NCBI GenBank assembly: GCA_938045275.1
Contig: CALIMV010000320.1
Coordinates: forward strand, 1-53,795
Length of the DNA stretch: 53,795 nt
Origin: an uncultured Granulosicoccaceae bacterium
GTDB lineage: Bacteria > Pseudomonadota > Gammaproteobacteria > Granulosicoccales > Granulosicoccaceae
Reading direction: 5' to 3'
The position numbers and the translations under genes are program-made. Each line of letters opens with the position of its first letter. Positions within the stretch are counted from its first letter, which is position 1. The notes under the pieces were generated by a model. The model was not told the DNA's origin. It saw only the letters and a list, made by a program, of their open reading frames with translations, and ran no database searches. This document shows, in pieces, positions 45,897-53,794 of the stretch.

Positions 45897-46811
45897 TTAA
45901 CTTCCAAATTCTTTACGTAATTGGCCGTTGCTAAAGGCATCTTTCATCAAGTCAACGGTTGCTTTTGCCATTGGTTGTATTGGCGCGCCCTTTGCCCAAA
46001 CCAAACCAATTTTCTGGCTTACAGTCGGGCCGCTTAACACTATTTCGCGTGTTCCTTTAAAGGCGTTGTTGGCACGTGTGAAATTTTCCGGAACGATAGT
46101 GGCAACTTCGCCGCTCATAACGTGGAAGGCAAGTTGAAATATTGAATTTGATTCAAGTTGTGGTCTAGGTTGACAGTCTGCTGCAGCAAAGGCTTCATCC
46201 ATGATGCCGCGTTCATGCATAAATGGAGACAAAAGGCATAATGGCAATTTGGCTGCATCTTTCCACGTAACAGTCGATTTCTTTTTTAACCAGTCGTTAT
46301 CGGGCAATAATAAACTTAGCCTGTCTTTGTAGAGCGACATTGTCATAAAGCGGTCGAGTGGTTGCTGGTCAAGATAAGTAATGCCTACATCGAGCTCGAA
46401 ATTGGTTAACCCGAGAGTCATTTGTTCGAGACCAACAAACTGAATGTCGATTTGTACGGAAGGGTGTCTTTCGTTGAACAGTCGACTGAACATAGGTAAC
46501 AAAGGCGAGCTCATTGGCATAGCACCAATCCGTAACCGACCGTGCATGTTGTCACGCATGATAGCGAGTTCTTCCATCATGGCGGCACGATCTGCTAACA
46601 GTCGCTTAGACCATTCAACAATGCGAAGCCCTTCTTCGGTAAATCCCTGAAATTTCTGGTGCCGAAGGATAATTGGAATCCCGAGTTCCTCTTCCAGGTG
46701 TTTTATTCCACTGGATAACGTTGGCTGTGACACGTTGCATCTTTCCGCGGCGCGTCCGAAGTGGCTTTCCTGTTCGAGGGCAACAACATAATGAAATTGA
46801 CGAAGAAACAT
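45897..46811 (-). CDS. LysR-family transcriptional regulator
   Basis: 304 residues. Winged HTH at about 1-60 (FGRAAERCNVSQPTLSSGIKHLEEELG), then the effector-binding domain. It is divergent from the TauE-type gene and sits between the importer operon and the panB-like/msm operon, so it is the only regulator in this module and probably controls it, perhaps with a sulfonate, sulfite or C1 signal (inference). Only 33 bases separate its start from the longest TauE frame, which is one reason to start TauE later. Confidence 0.92.
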   Translation of the reverse strand: MFLRQFHYVVALEQESHFGRAAERCNVSQPTLSSGIKHLEEELGIPIILRHQKFQGFTEEGLRIVEWSKRLLADRAAMMEELAIMRDNMHGRLRIGAMPMSSPLLPMFSRLFNERHPSVQIDIQFVGLEQMTLGLTNFELDVGITYLDQQPLDRFMTMSLYKDRLSLLLPDNDWLKKKSTVTWKDAAKLPLCLLSPFMHERGIMDEAFAAADCQPRPQLESNSIFQLAFHVMSGEVATIVPENFTRANNAFKGTREIVLSGPTVSQKIGLVWAKGAPIQPMAKATVDLMKDAFSNGQLRKEFGS

Positions 46812-46988
46812 GCACTACTCCGTGAACGCAGCTGACATGTTACTGTGGTATCTGTGTTTATCGCAACACTTAAGTTTTCAAGCAATGAGCAAGTATCTTT
46901 TAATGAATTTAGGTGTGCATGGGTCACAAGTCTATTTGCGAGCTACGCAAGCCAACCTTTCGAACAGCGCGAAAACACCCAAACCATT

Positions 46989-47735
46989 GTGATTGATCTA
47001 TCGCATTACTTGCTCCTGGCTCTGATTATCATGTTTGTAGGAATCATGATTGGTGCTATCGGTGTCGGTGGCGTATTGTTGGTACCAGCGTTGATACACG
47101 TGGCTGGCATCGAGATACACATTGCCATTGCTGCCTGCATGTTCAGTTACGCTTTTAGTGGTGCGGTCGGTGCTACTATCTATGCAAGGCAAGGCACAAT
47201 ACGCTGGGCAACTGGTTTGTGGTTGTGTCTGGGAGCAATGCCTGGCGCCTACCTGGGCGCTTTTGTTGTCTCCGGTTTAGCGCTTCGTACTATCACGCTG
47301 GTTATTGCTTTGTTTGTTGTACTTGCCGGCTTACATGCCATGCGCGATTCTCAAAACAAGGCGCACGGTCACCATATTCAATCAAAAATCTTGTTGGTAC
47401 TCATAGGTATTATTGTGGGTTTTGGTTCTGCGATATCGGGCACGGGTGGACCTTTGTTGCTGGTACCTTTGCTGGTATCGATGAATTGGCCAGCGCTTAC
47501 TGCTGTTGGCTTAAGCCAGGTAATTCAGTTGCCAATTGCAGCGCTTGCAACACTTGGAAATTACCTGCATGGCGAAGTTGATGTGAAGCTGGGCCTTGGT
47601 ATCGCTATGATCATGGTTATTGGTGTGGCTATTGGTGCTCGATTAGCGCATCGTGTTCCCGGTTTGCTGCTTCGTCGAGTAGTTGCAGTGGTGCTGCTGG
47701 CGGTAGGCGCGTCCATGCTATGGCAGCAATTTTAA
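46989..47735 (+). CDS. Sulfite exporter TauE/SafE-family membrane protein
   Basis: About 248 residues from GTG 46989 (preceding the first helix, IDLSHYLLLALIIMFVG). The frame runs up to 46845, but the extra 48 residues are polar, unlike family N-termini, and would leave no room for the divergent promoter. Eight helices in two repeats, with IGVGGVLLVPAL and ISGTGGPLLLVPLL, the two TauE half-motifs. Members export sulfite or sulfoacetate or import/export other small anions. Sulfite is the product of methanesulfonate oxidation, so the position upstream of msm fits. The start is uncertain. Confidence 0.85.
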   Translation: MIDLSHYLLLALIIMFVGIMIGAIGVGGVLLVPALIHVAGIEIHIAIAACMFSYAFSGAVGATIYARQGTIRWATGLWLCLGAMPGAYLGAFVVSGLALRTITLVIALFVVLAGLHAMRDSQNKAHGHHIQSKILLVLIGIIVGFGSAISGTGGPLLLVPLLVSMNWPALTAVGLSQVIQLPIAALATLGNYLHGEVDVKLGLGIAMIMVIGVAIGARLAHRVPGLLLRRVVAVVLLAVGASMLWQQF

Positions 47736-47830
47736 CTTTCAAATAAACGGTTTATGGCCCATCTAGTGGGGTACGGCGCCGGTTTGGGTGCACGGGTGCT
47801 GTATAGGCATTAGCTATCAAATTGCATGAA

Positions 47831-47866
47831 TGATAGATATCATCTATCAGGTGATCGTTTCTATCA
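47831..47866. promoter_or_regulatory. Operator-like palindrome upstream of the panB-like/msm operon
   Basis: TGATAGAT (47831-47838) and ATCTATCA (47842-47849) form a perfect inverted repeat with a three-base spacer; a third half-site, TTCTATCA, lies at 47859-47866. It sits just upstream of a candidate -35 element. A dimeric regulator site is likely; the cognate regulator is unknown. Confidence 0.5.
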
Positions 47867-47868
47867 TG

Positions 47869-47897
47869 TTGACAGGGTGCAGGCCCGATCGTACCTT
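47869..47897 (+). promoter_or_regulatory. Candidate sigma-70 promoter for the panB-like/msm operon
   Basis: A consensus -35 TTGACA (47869-47874), a 17-base spacer and a weak -10 TACCTT (47892-47897). It is about 95 bases before the GTG start of the operon and directly follows the palindromic half-sites, which suits an activator-dependent promoter. Confidence 0.45.
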
Positions 47898-47991
47898 GTG
47901 TAGGGTTGAATCGGCGATAACAGCCAGCTAAGAACAAGAAATATCGAACGAGACCAAGTATTTAACTACAACAAATCTGCAGGAGAAATCA

Positions 47992-48870
47992 GTGTCGGAG
48001 ACCCCGAAAAAACGAAGAAAAATCACTATCCGGGAACTTCAGCGCAAAATGCGCGAGAAGGAACAGATTGTTCAACTGGCTGTCTATGACTATCGAAACG
48101 CCGTAATCGCCGATCGCTTGGGTGTTGATATTCTCTGTGTATCTGATACCGGCGGGATGGTTTTGTTCGGGCACAAAAGTACAGTTTCAGTGACTTTCGA
48201 GGAGGTCATGATGATGGCTATGGCCGTTGATCGAGGCAGTCAATACGGATTGCGAATGGTCGACATGCCTTACTGGAGTTTCCACGTTTCCCCAGAACAA
48301 GCTGTTGAGAACGCTGGTAAGTTTGTGGCTCAGGCCAATGCTGAGGTAATGAAGTGCGAAGGTAATCAGCATCATGCCAAAAATATTGAAGCGATAGTTA
48401 AAGCCGGTATTCCTGTCCAGGGTCACATCGGCATAACCCCCATGCGAATGCCGCAACTGGGAGGATTTTTTGCTCAAGGAAAAACCGCAGATCGTGCCAA
48501 GGAACTCATTGACGATGCCATGGCCATGGTCGATGCAGGTTGTTTCTCGATAATGTGTGAAGTGACGAGCGAAGAGGTGTGTCAATACCTGACAGAAACG
48601 CTTTCTGTTCCTGTGATCAGCCTGGGAGCCGGCAACAAAGCGCACGGTGTGCATATCATCGGTTCCGATCTGTTCCATTTATACGAAGAACATCTGCCAC
48701 GACATTCCAAAGTTTATACAGATCTGATTCCGATTATTGAAGATGTTTACAAGCGTTATATGGAAGATGTCAAGGGTCAGACTTACCCTGGTCCTGAGCA
48801 TACTGTTTATATGCCTGAAGACGAATTGAAAAAGTTTGCAGCAATGATGAACTGGAAACCAGGCGCGTAG
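47992..48870 (+). CDS. PanB-like (ketopantoate hydroxymethyltransferase family) protein heading the msm operon
   Basis: 292 residues, about 28 longer than E. coli PanB, from a GTG with GGAG just upstream. PanB transfers a hydroxymethyl group from methylene-tetrahydrofolate to a 2-oxo acid. By alignment from memory, the Mg ligands and catalytic residues are all present: Asp52, Asp91, Lys121, Glu123, His145 and Glu190 (E. coli 45, 84, 112, 114, 136, 181), with uniform spacing. However DSLGM is DTGGM, and the conserved D-G-Q after GAG is A-H-G-V (residues 217-220). No panC or panE is near. It is 57 bases before msmA on the same strand, so a C1-related role, perhaps condensing the formaldehyde unit from methanesulfonate, is a hypothesis. 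It could also be a housekeeping-like duplicate. Confidence 0.85.
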   Translation: MSETPKKRRKITIRELQRKMREKEQIVQLAVYDYRNAVIADRLGVDILCVSDTGGMVLFGHKSTVSVTFEEVMMMAMAVDRGSQYGLRMVDMPYWSFHVSPEQAVENAGKFVAQANAEVMKCEGNQHHAKNIEAIVKAGIPVQGHIGITPMRMPQLGGFFAQGKTADRAKELIDDAMAMVDAGCFSIMCEVTSEEVCQYLTETLSVPVISLGAGNKAHGVHIIGSDLFHLYEEHLPRHSKVYTDLIPIIEDVYKRYMEDVKGQTYPGPEHTVYMPEDELKKFAAMMNWKPGA

Positions 48871-48927
48871 TGCGCCTATGGATGCAACCATCGTAGACCT
48901 AACTTACAAGTAGCAGGAGATCATACA

Positions 48928-50172
48928 ATGGCCCGTAGCAGAAATCACGAACAGTGGACTAGTCCACCCCCGTTTACTAGCAGCGAGTATGTTGATAGTC
49001 GCATTTATTCAGACCAGGAAATTTTCGAGGAAGAACTCGAAAAAATATTTAAAAAATCCTGGATTCCTGTTTGCCACGAATCTGAATTACCTGAGCCGTA
49101 TGACTTTCGGACCGTCACCATTGCCAAAGAGCCTGTTATTCTGACTCGCGCAAAAGACGGTAAAATTCGTGCTTTTCTTAACGTTTGTCCGCATCGTGGC
49201 AATATGCTGGAACGTTCACCGTCTGGTAGTTTTCTGGATGGCTCCCCATCCGGTAATCCTAGACACATCACCTGCATGTTTCACGCCTGGCAGTTTGATA
49301 TGAAAGGTCGTTGTATATACATTTCGCGACAGGAAGAAGGCTATCAGGACAGACTGAAGAAACAGCAAATGGGCTTGCGGGAACTCAAGTGTGAGGTTTA
49401 CTTTGGTGGATTTGTCTGGGTAAGTCTTAACGATCAGATTGATATGACTGTTGAAGAATGGTCGGCCGGTTCTCTTGCTGTACTGAAGCCATCTCTGGAC
49501 GAAGAACCGCTTGAAGTGTTCCATTATCACAAGGCGATCATTCCGTGCAATTACAAGCTGTGGCACGACACCAATTGCGAGTTCTACCACGACTATTTGC
49601 ACTACCACAATCGTATTACCGGTTTTAACGATGCGTACTTTGCGCGTAAGAATACCGGATTCGATAATGGGCATATCAATGTCGGTAGCTTCGAGGTGCA
49701 GTACGACAATTATGAAGGTTCACATTCCCGTGAAGAAATTTCATTTCCGCACTTGCCGCCTAATCACTGGTACATGATTGATATGTTCCCTGGCGTTAAT
49801 TTCAACTTGCGTGGGTCGTCCTTGCGCTGCGATATCATGACGCCACTTGGTCCGGATAAAGTCATGATCGAGTTCCGTGGTCTCGGACTCAAGAGCGACG
49901 ATGCGGTTACTCGACGCGCACGAATCGATCACCATAATTCGATTTGGGGACCGTTCGGACGAAACCTTCACGAAGATCTATTGGCTGTAACTGGTCAGGG
50001 CGCTGCGATGAACCCGAGAGCGGAAAAGCGCCAGATTTTGCATGGCCGCCATGAAAACGAAACCATTCACGACGAGAACGGTATGCGACATTTCTATGAA
50101 GAATGGGGGCGCTGGATGGACCGTATGCCCAGTAATCCTGACAAACCGTTTGCCGAATCTGCCGGTGCTTAA
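48928..50172 (+). CDS. msmA: Methanesulfonate monooxygenase hydroxylase alpha subunit
   Basis: 414 residues; Rieske non-heme iron oxygenase that converts methanesulfonate with O2 and reductant to formaldehyde and sulfite. The Rieske motif is C87-P-H89 and C116-M-F-H119, with 26 residues between (normally 15-17). This long spacing is the published hallmark of MsmA. The mononuclear iron ligands should be His221 and His225 or His227 (NCEFYHDYLHYH region) plus Asp350 (HEDLLAV). Length equals MsmA. SD GCAGGAG precedes ATG 48928. It is followed by the small subunit, ferredoxin and reductase in the msmABCD order. An aromatic dioxygenase is the alternative, but the spacing argues against it. Confidence 0.9.
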   Translation: MARSRNHEQWTSPPPFTSSEYVDSRIYSDQEIFEEELEKIFKKSWIPVCHESELPEPYDFRTVTIAKEPVILTRAKDGKIRAFLNVCPHRGNMLERSPSGSFLDGSPSGNPRHITCMFHAWQFDMKGRCIYISRQEEGYQDRLKKQQMGLRELKCEVYFGGFVWVSLNDQIDMTVEEWSAGSLAVLKPSLDEEPLEVFHYHKAIIPCNYKLWHDTNCEFYHDYLHYHNRITGFNDAYFARKNTGFDNGHINVGSFEVQYDNYEGSHSREEISFPHLPPNHWYMIDMFPGVNFNLRGSSLRCDIMTPLGPDKVMIEFRGLGLKSDDAVTRRARIDHHNSIWGPFGRNLHEDLLAVTGQGAAMNPRAEKRQILHGRHENETIHDENGMRHFYEEWGRWMDRMPSNPDKPFAESAGA

Positions 50173-50214
50173 TAAGCACGCTGGATAGGTTTGGATAATA
50201 TAACCAAAAAAATG

Positions 50215-50244
50215 GAACGGTGGCGCTATGGCGCGTCACCGTTC
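50215..50244 (+). other. Strong intercistronic hairpin between msmA and msmB
   Basis: GAACGGTG (50215-50222) pairs with CACCGTTC (50237-50244), and inner GCGC arms (50223-50226, 50231-50234) extend the stem around a TATG loop with a two-base bulge. No T-run follows, so a 3'-end stabiliser or processing site is more likely than termination. Confidence 0.55.
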
Positions 50245-50281
50245 AGTACGTGCAAAATCTGTGAATTCGTGGAGAAACAAG

Positions 50282-50764
50282 ATGTCTAGTGCAGACGCTG
50301 TCCGGGACAGCATTTATCGATCCTGTATGTACAAGGACGACATGGAGTGGGAAAAGTGGTTGAACTTGTGTGATGAGGACTTCCAGTATTCCATCACAGC
50401 CTACAGTCCTGAAATAAGAAATGACATGATTTATTTAAGTGGTGGCCGTGACGAAATGCTTGGCATGATGAAAATGTTGCCAAAGCATAATTCAGATCAT
50501 TCACCACTCAAGCGACATTGCTCAGTTTACACGGTCGATCTTGAAGATGATGGTGCAACCGCTACCGCTGTGTCTTCGGTCGTGGTGTATCAAACTCAGT
50601 TAGACGGCATAAATTGTCATGTTGATGCCGGTAGTTCGAATGTGTTTTTGGTGGGGCGTTACTTCGACAAATTTCGCATTGCTGATGGTGTTGCAAAGTT
50701 TGTTGAGCGTGAAGTTAAATTGGACACTCGAAAATTAGACAAAGGCACACACTACCCAATTTAA
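50282..50764 (+). CDS. msmB: Methanesulfonate monooxygenase hydroxylase small (beta) subunit
   Basis: 160 residues, NTF2-like ring-hydroxylating oxygenase beta-subunit fold; it packs with MsmA and has no metal. The open frame extends to 50228, inside the hairpin, but ATG 50282 has GGAG at good spacing and gives MSSADAVRDSIY. Contains WLNLCDEDFQYSITAYSPE and RHCSVYTVDLEDDG, family-typical positions. Slightly shorter than the 181-residue reference I recall. Confidence 0.86.
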   Translation: MSSADAVRDSIYRSCMYKDDMEWEKWLNLCDEDFQYSITAYSPEIRNDMIYLSGGRDEMLGMMKMLPKHNSDHSPLKRHCSVYTVDLEDDGATATAVSSVVVYQTQLDGINCHVDAGSSNVFLVGRYFDKFRIADGVAKFVEREVKLDTRKLDKGTHYPI

Positions 50765-50904
50765 GTCTCTTGGTATTTTAATTAATACGCTCGTAATAAC
50801 CAGCTATTAGGGTATTGCAATTACTGTGATGCGATTACCAAGCTGCGAGCTCAATAATTTATTAATTCTGGCTACACCTGGGTAGCTCGGGGAAATCTGA
50901 TTTT

Positions 50905-51270
50905 ATGTCCTGGAAAGTGGTTTGCGCGAATGCCGATGTGGAAGATAACGCCATAAAACTCTTTGATGTTGACGGGGTTTCGATACTGGTTGCTAGAGTA
51001 GGTGAGCAGTATGCTGCTTACCCGCCGGTATGTCCTCATATGGAAGAGCCGCTGGAAGAGTCGGGCATTTGCGGAAAAGGAAAGCTCACTTGTACAAAGC
51101 ACCTGTGGCAGTGGGACATGATTACCGGAAAAGCTGAACCGGGCCCTGCGGAAAAGCCATTGCTAATGTATGAAGTTCGAATCGATGATGGGCAAGTCAT
51201 GGTTAATCTTGAACAAGAGCTCGAATATGATTTCGATGACGAAGATGACGACGACGATGATGACTACTAG
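50905..51270 (+). CDS. msmC: Methanesulfonate monooxygenase Rieske ferredoxin with acidic tail
   Basis: 121 residues. Rieske cluster ligands are Cys43/His45 and Cys63/His66 (CPH ... CTKH, 17 residues between), with the following LWQWD typical of TmoC-like ferredoxins. It carries electrons from MsmD to MsmA. The last 13 codons (51229-51267) are almost all Asp/Glu, an unusual acidic tail. ATG 50905 lies 140 bp after msmB. Complete. Confidence 0.88.
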   Translation: MSWKVVCANADVEDNAIKLFDVDGVSILVARVGEQYAAYPPVCPHMEEPLEESGICGKGKLTCTKHLWQWDMITGKAEPGPAEKPLLMYEVRIDDGQVMVNLEQELEYDFDDEDDDDDDDY

Positions 51271-51335
51271 CCGTTCTGACAATCAACATCACTCCTCATG
51301 TGACTATCTTATTCGTTCATGAAGCGTATTAATTC

Positions 51336-52376
51336 ATGAAAGTCACTATCACCAAGAAGCAGGAAACACACAGCTTCGATCTGGAAAATTCTGACTCTGT
51401 TTTACTAGCCGGTTTGCGCAGTGGTTTGGCGCTTGACTACGAATGCGCCACCGGTACGTGCGGTACATGTCGTGCGAAGCTGGTTAGTGGAGATTTAGAT
51501 CTTGGCTGGCCAGAAGCGCCAGGCAGAAAAAATCTGAAAACAAAAAGCGGCGAATTTTTAATGTGTCAGGCCCGAACCCGTTCAGACTGTGAAATAAAGG
51601 TTCCTGGCGTATTGGCCAAATTGCCGCCGGAAACGATCAGACCGCGTCATTTCTCTGGAACGCTGAAAGACTGCCAGAAACACACCGATGATGTGATGAG
51701 TTTTAATGTTGAACTCAACGAAAATATGTCTTTTCAAGCTGGCCAGTTTGTGATTATGCAAAGCTCGTCGATAGAGGGGTATCGTGCCTACTCAATGGTC
51801 AGTGATGAAATAGAAACTCGATCTCTGGAATTTGTTATCAAGAAGCTTCCAAGCGGTGAATTCTCAGATTGGATCTTTAGCTCGGCGTGTGAAAACACCG
51901 AACTGTCGCTTTATGGTCCTTTTGGTAAAGCAATATTTGAAGCCGATGGCGAAGATAACATTCTTTGTATAACGGGAGGCTCCGGTATTGCTGGCATGAT
52001 GTCTATTTTAGAGACAGCATGTCGAAAAAAATATTTTGCTGACAAGAAAGGTGAACTCTTTTTTGGTGTGAGGACAGTCGACGATATATTTTTTCTCAAC
52101 CGCTTGGAAAATCTTGCGCAACAGTTTCCGGAAAATTTGACGATCACAATAGCCTTGTCTGATCAAGCGACTGCACCTGAGCTTCCGACATTACCTGCAA
52201 ATGTTAAGTTAACAACAGGGTTTGTGCATTTGGCGGCACGAAATTCGACTCTTACAGCCGCAAATACGATCGCGTACATCGCGGGCCCCCCACCAATGGT
52301 TGATGGGGCAATTAAGGATCTTATAGTCGAAGCAGGCTTTGGCGCAGATCGCATTCGTTACGACAAGTTTGCTTGA
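51336..52376 (+). CDS. msmD: Methanesulfonate monooxygenase NADH reductase
   Basis: 346 residues: an N-terminal plant-type 2Fe-2S domain with Cys37, Cys42, Cys45 and Cys77, then an FAD domain with RAYSMVS and an NAD-binding domain (CITGGSGIAGMMS, later IAGPPPMVDGA). It passes electrons from NADH to the ferredoxin. Same order and size as MsmD. Starts 65 bp after msmC. Confidence 0.9.
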   Translation: MKVTITKKQETHSFDLENSDSVLLAGLRSGLALDYECATGTCGTCRAKLVSGDLDLGWPEAPGRKNLKTKSGEFLMCQARTRSDCEIKVPGVLAKLPPETIRPRHFSGTLKDCQKHTDDVMSFNVELNENMSFQAGQFVIMQSSSIEGYRAYSMVSDEIETRSLEFVIKKLPSGEFSDWIFSSACENTELSLYGPFGKAIFEADGEDNILCITGGSGIAGMMSILETACRKKYFADKKGELFFGVRTVDDIFFLNRLENLAQQFPENLTITIALSDQATAPELPTLPANVKLTTGFVHLAARNSTLTAANTIAYIAGPPPMVDGAIKDLIVEAGFGADRIRYDKFA

Positions 52377-52389
52377 TGCAAGTTTGCTT
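52364..52389 (+). repeat. Short tandem direct repeat across the msmD stop
   Basis: CAAGTTTGCTT occurs at 52364-52374 and 52379-52389, period 15, with the msmD TGA between. Probably a small duplication; no function apparent. Confidence 0.4.
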
Positions 52390-52453
52390 AAGTCTGATTA
52401 ATAAGAGCAAAGAGCGTTATCAATACGGTTTTGGATAGATAAAGGATAGACTG

Positions 52454-52810
52454 ATGTTGTACTGGGCAATTGGATACGACGAGCACTGGAATCGTGATAT
52501 CGGTTTCGATGTGCCAGCGATTTGCGATCATCCCGATTGCGAAAAGGCCATTCACCGCGGAGTGGAGCATGTTTGCGGCAGTGAGCCCTACGGTGGTGAT
52601 TCAGGTTGCGGATTGTATTTTTGTGAAGACCACCTTGAACTCAAAACGCTCGATGCCAGCAAGGAATCAACAGCACTTTGTGCTCAATGTTCTTCAGGCA
52701 AAGAGCCTTTTGAACCAACGCCAGATACCAAAGAGTGGGTCGATTACAAAGAAACCAGTCATTATTGGGCTGGATGGCGAACTTATCATCAAGGCAAGGT
52801 CTCGTCATAA
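52454..52810 (+). CDS. Cys-rich putative zinc-binding protein of unknown function
   Basis: 118 residues, soluble, with nine candidate metal ligands in three clusters: Cys24/His26/Cys29, Cys41/Cys52/Cys57/His60 and Cys76/Cys79. The spacing suits zinc. The C-terminus is Trp/His-rich (HYWAGWRTYH). AAGGATAG precedes ATG 52454. It follows msmD by 77 bp on the same strand and may be the last gene of the msm operon. I do not recognise a function; the layout recalls widespread hypothetical proteins with a small zinc finger. Confidence 0.7.
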   Translation: MLYWAIGYDEHWNRDIGFDVPAICDHPDCEKAIHRGVEHVCGSEPYGGDSGCGLYFCEDHLELKTLDASKESTALCAQCSSGKEPFEPTPDTKEWVDYKETSHYWAGWRTYHQGKVSS

Positions 52811-52865
52811 GCTACCCGCAACAGCTTCGTAAAATTCATACGACTTCAAAAAGTATTTTCCTATG

Positions 52866-52891
52866 AAAAAAGGCGCAACCAAGGTTGCGCC
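52866..52891 (-). terminator. Intrinsic terminator for the sox operon
   Basis: Perfect nine-base stem GGCGCAACC (52872-52880) and GGTTGCGCC (52883-52891), followed on the - strand by six T residues (52871-52866). Strong for soxD; on the + strand it has no T-run and may only stabilise the msm transcript end. Confidence 0.8.
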
Positions 52892-52938
52892 CTTACGTAA
52901 TGATGAAATTGGGCTTTTGTTGGCCCGATGTCAGGTGA

Positions 52939-53568
52939 CTATGAGCTGCTGTTTATAGGCGGGCAATCTTTCATGCAGCGTTCCACTGCCGCGTCTGGCC
53001 GGTCATCTACTATGAACCCGTCACGATTTGGCATCTCTATCTCGGACAACGACTTGGCATCCAGGACCGCGTCGGCAGGAACCAGATCGTTCAAATGGAA
53101 TAGGTAGGCACTGACCGCATAGACTTCATCGTCGGTTAGGGATTGAGCCGCGTCCATTGGCATTGCGCGCTTCACGTAGTCAAACAGTATTCCGGGAAAA
53201 GGGTACATGCTGCCGATTGTCAGCTTACGCTTATCGGTCATGAATGAGCCAACCCCACCGTACATAGCACCATAAACAGGACCACCATCTGCATTGGCGC
53301 CGTGACAAGACGCGCAGCTATTGTCGTAGACTACCTTGCCTTCATCAACACTTCCAGAGCCAGCCGGCAGGCCGGCACTGTCAGGGGTGCGAATATCGAT
53401 GTTCCAGTTTGCTAGATCTTCTTCTGTAACGGGCTCGCCGTACTTCGGCATAGGAGCCGATTGGGCAGCGACTCCGACCGATACAATGAGTGTGATAACG
53501 CTGGCACCGGCTAATGTGTAGCGAAGCAATTTAGACGATATATAAGAAGATTTATTAGGCGATTGCAT
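52939..53568 (-). CDS. soxD: SoxD-type cytochrome c (sulfane dehydrogenase subunit)
   Basis: 209 residues with a signal peptide (cleavage near VAAQS) and one heme site, Cys85-Cys88-His89 (CASCHG), with an axial Met in RAMPM (136 or 138). The stretch AWxID-like (LANWNIDI), GLPAGSGSV, IGSMYPF, AQSLTDDEVYAVSAYLFHLNDLV and MPNRDGFI match SoxD/SorB cytochromes. It accepts electrons from SoxC in periplasmic sulfur oxidation. Its ATG overlaps the soxC stop by 14 bases. Only one heme is present, as in the shorter SoxD forms. Confidence 0.88.
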   Translation of the reverse strand: MQSPNKSSYISSKLLRYTLAGASVITLIVSVGVAAQSAPMPKYGEPVTEEDLANWNIDIRTPDSAGLPAGSGSVDEGKVVYDNSCASCHGANADGGPVYGAMYGGVGSFMTDKRKLTIGSMYPFPGILFDYVKRAMPMDAAQSLTDDEVYAVSAYLFHLNDLVPADAVLDAKSLSEIEMPNRDGFIVDDRPDAAVERCMKDCPPINSSS

Positions 53569-53794
53569 TGTTAACCTCCCCGGCTTCGTTAATTGACCAT
53601 GGAAAAATTGCGTTGTGGTGTTGGACGAATCCGGTGATGGCTCGGGTTTTCTTAAGGTCTTCTACTGTTGGTTGCACGTAACCGGTTGAGTCGACGGCTC
53701 GGCTGGCTATTTGCACGGGGTTGCCGTCCCAATTCCATCGATATCTGAATCGTGCCAGGCATTTGTCGAGAACCGGCTCTTCGAGTTGGGCTTC
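53555..53794 (-). CDS. soxC: SoxC C-terminal fragment (sulfane dehydrogenase molybdenum subunit; 5' end outside window)
   Basis: The last 79 codons are visible before TAA at 53557-53555, continuing to the right edge. They encode ARFRYRWNWDG, SRAVDSTGYVQPT and HHNAIFPWSINEAGEVN, which match the C-terminus of the molybdopterin-containing SoxC. With soxD it makes up the sulfane dehydrogenase. The rest of a sox cluster is expected to the right. The molybdenum-binding part is outside the window. Confidence 0.85.
   Translation of the reverse strand, partial: EAQLEEPVLDKCLARFRYRWNWDGNPVQIASRAVDSTGYVQPTVEDLKKTRAITGFVQHHNAIFPWSINEAGEVNNAIA

Noticed and set aside
47992-48870. Housekeeping pantothenate gene panB
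   Set aside because: No panC, panD or panE nearby, longer than usual, changed DGQ motif, and position at the head of the msm operon. Not fully excluded, so function is left open.
48928-50172. Aromatic ring-hydroxylating dioxygenase alpha subunit
   Set aside because: The Rieske spacing of 26 residues and the ABCD gene order fit MsmA better than aromatic dioxygenases.
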